The position numbers and the translations under genes are program-made. Source: Deltaproteobacteria bacterium (lineage in GTDB: Bacteria; DRYD01). Taken from it: 5,949 bases of DNA. Numbering within the stretch: position 1 is the stretch's first letter; each line of letters begins with the position of its first letter. Under the pieces are notes generated by a model. It saw only the letters and a program-made list of their open reading frames with translations, was not told the origin of the DNA and did no database searches. Positions 5,426 through 5,949 of this stretch are shown in pieces. The stretch lies in the NCBI GenBank assembly GCA_028276365.1, contig JAPYWL010000063.1, positions 1-5,949 of the forward strand. The letters run 5' to 3'.

Positions 5426-5949
5426 TTATTTATTTAATTCAAATCTAACAATATCATATAGAATAACTTCTTTACTACCAATTTTAATATACCAATCTTT
5501 TCTATTAACTATGGGCATCCCTTTTCCTAAATCTTCATGATCAGAAGCAGTTAATTGAACATTACTAAATCCTAGAATTTCTTGGTTATTAGCTGGATTA
5601 ACAACTCCCTCCACACTTGAAAAATTAGCAATATACTTACCATACCATCTTAAATTTTTATCTTTAATAATATAATTTATAAACCCATTATTTGGATCAT
5701 TATACTCATTAACATTAAATCTTCCACCATCCATTAGCCACCTATAAATATCCCTATCAGGAATTGTCAAAGATCCTCTAGTTGTTATTATATTAGCTGA
5801 TAAATAAAAATTATTTGAATTATAATTTTTATCTTGATAATTTAAAACAACAAAATTCTGAGAAACAATATTTATAGGTTTAAAATTAAGATTCATACTT
5901 TGTCCATTCCCATAACTAATATTCCTAAATCTTTTTCCATTATTATCAT
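5426..5949 (-). CDS. Unrecognised Asn/Tyr-rich protein, 5' end outside window
   Basis: I do not recognise this protein. An ATG at 5896 would give 156 residues, but the same frame stays open for 17 further codons to the window edge. That extension (DNNGKRFRNISYGNGQS) has the same Asn/Ser/Gly/Tyr-rich character as the rest, and no good Shine-Dalgarno precedes 5896. I therefore treat it as the C-terminal 173 residues of a longer protein. The visible part alternates hydrophobic and polar residues, as expected for beta-rich structure. It has no Cys, no transmembrane segment, and several Trp/Tyr-rich stretches such as DIYRWLMDGG and LRWYGKYIANF. This composition is common in secreted, pilin-like or phage/tail-like proteins, but nothing is specific enough to choose. 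A pilus-related role would rest only on pilT lying three genes downstream. It ends in TAA, 204 bases before htrA, and is probably in a separate transcription unit. Confidence 0.65.
   Translation of the reverse strand, partial: DNNGKRFRNISYGNGQSMNLNFKPINIVSQNFVVLNYQDKNYNSNNFYLSANIITTRGSLTIPDRDIYRWLMDGGRFNVNEYNDPNNGFINYIIKDKNLRWYGKYIANFSSVEGVVNPANNQEILGFSNVQLTASDHEDLGKGMPIVNRKDWYIKIGSKEVILYDIVRFELNK

Noticed and set aside
5418-5429. Perfect 12-base palindrome ATAAAATTTTAT at the end of the upstream gene
   Set aside because: It is purely A/T, overlaps the stop codon and has no loop or T-tail. It is expected by chance in DNA of this composition.

Overview
This is an AT-rich bacterial window in which every supported gene lies on the minus strand, so transcription runs from high to low coordinates. 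All four visible stop codons are TAA and the standard code fits. A type IV pilus retraction ATPase, a membrane-anchored HtrA protease and a TCA-cycle dehydrogenase point to a free-living bacterium with an extracytoplasmic space and surface pili. I cannot place it in a phylum. No rRNA, tRNA, CRISPR array, insertion sequence or phage integration signal was seen.

Layout in order of transcription: (1) 5949-5426, an unrecognised Asn/Tyr-rich protein whose 5' end lies beyond the window. (2) 5425-5222, an AT-rich gap with a possible promoter and short repeats. (3) 5221-4067, an HtrA/DegS-type serine protease with one membrane anchor and one PDZ domain. (4) 4018-2072, a 648-residue protein with two TFIIB-type zinc ribbons, a long Lys/Glu/Gln-rich helical region and what I read as a seven-bladed beta-propeller. 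(5) 2036-948, PilT. (6) 947-853, a short gap holding an unexplained, relatively GC-rich set of three interleaved complementary segments. (7) 852-1, the N-terminal two thirds of an isocitrate dehydrogenase, cut by the window edge.

Gaps of 48 and 35 bases and clear Shine-Dalgarno sequences suggest that htrA, the zinc-ribbon/propeller gene and pilT form one operon. The isocitrate dehydrogenase gene may be read through from pilT. Its 95-base leader looks like a candidate structured RNA, possibly a riboswitch or a protein-binding leader, controlling icd.

The two most interesting items are this leader (870-934, minus strand), whose helices would form an A-B-C-A'-B'-C' pseudoknot, and the unusual zinc-ribbon/coiled-coil/propeller protein. 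Neither could be compared with a database here, so novelty is inferred, not shown.
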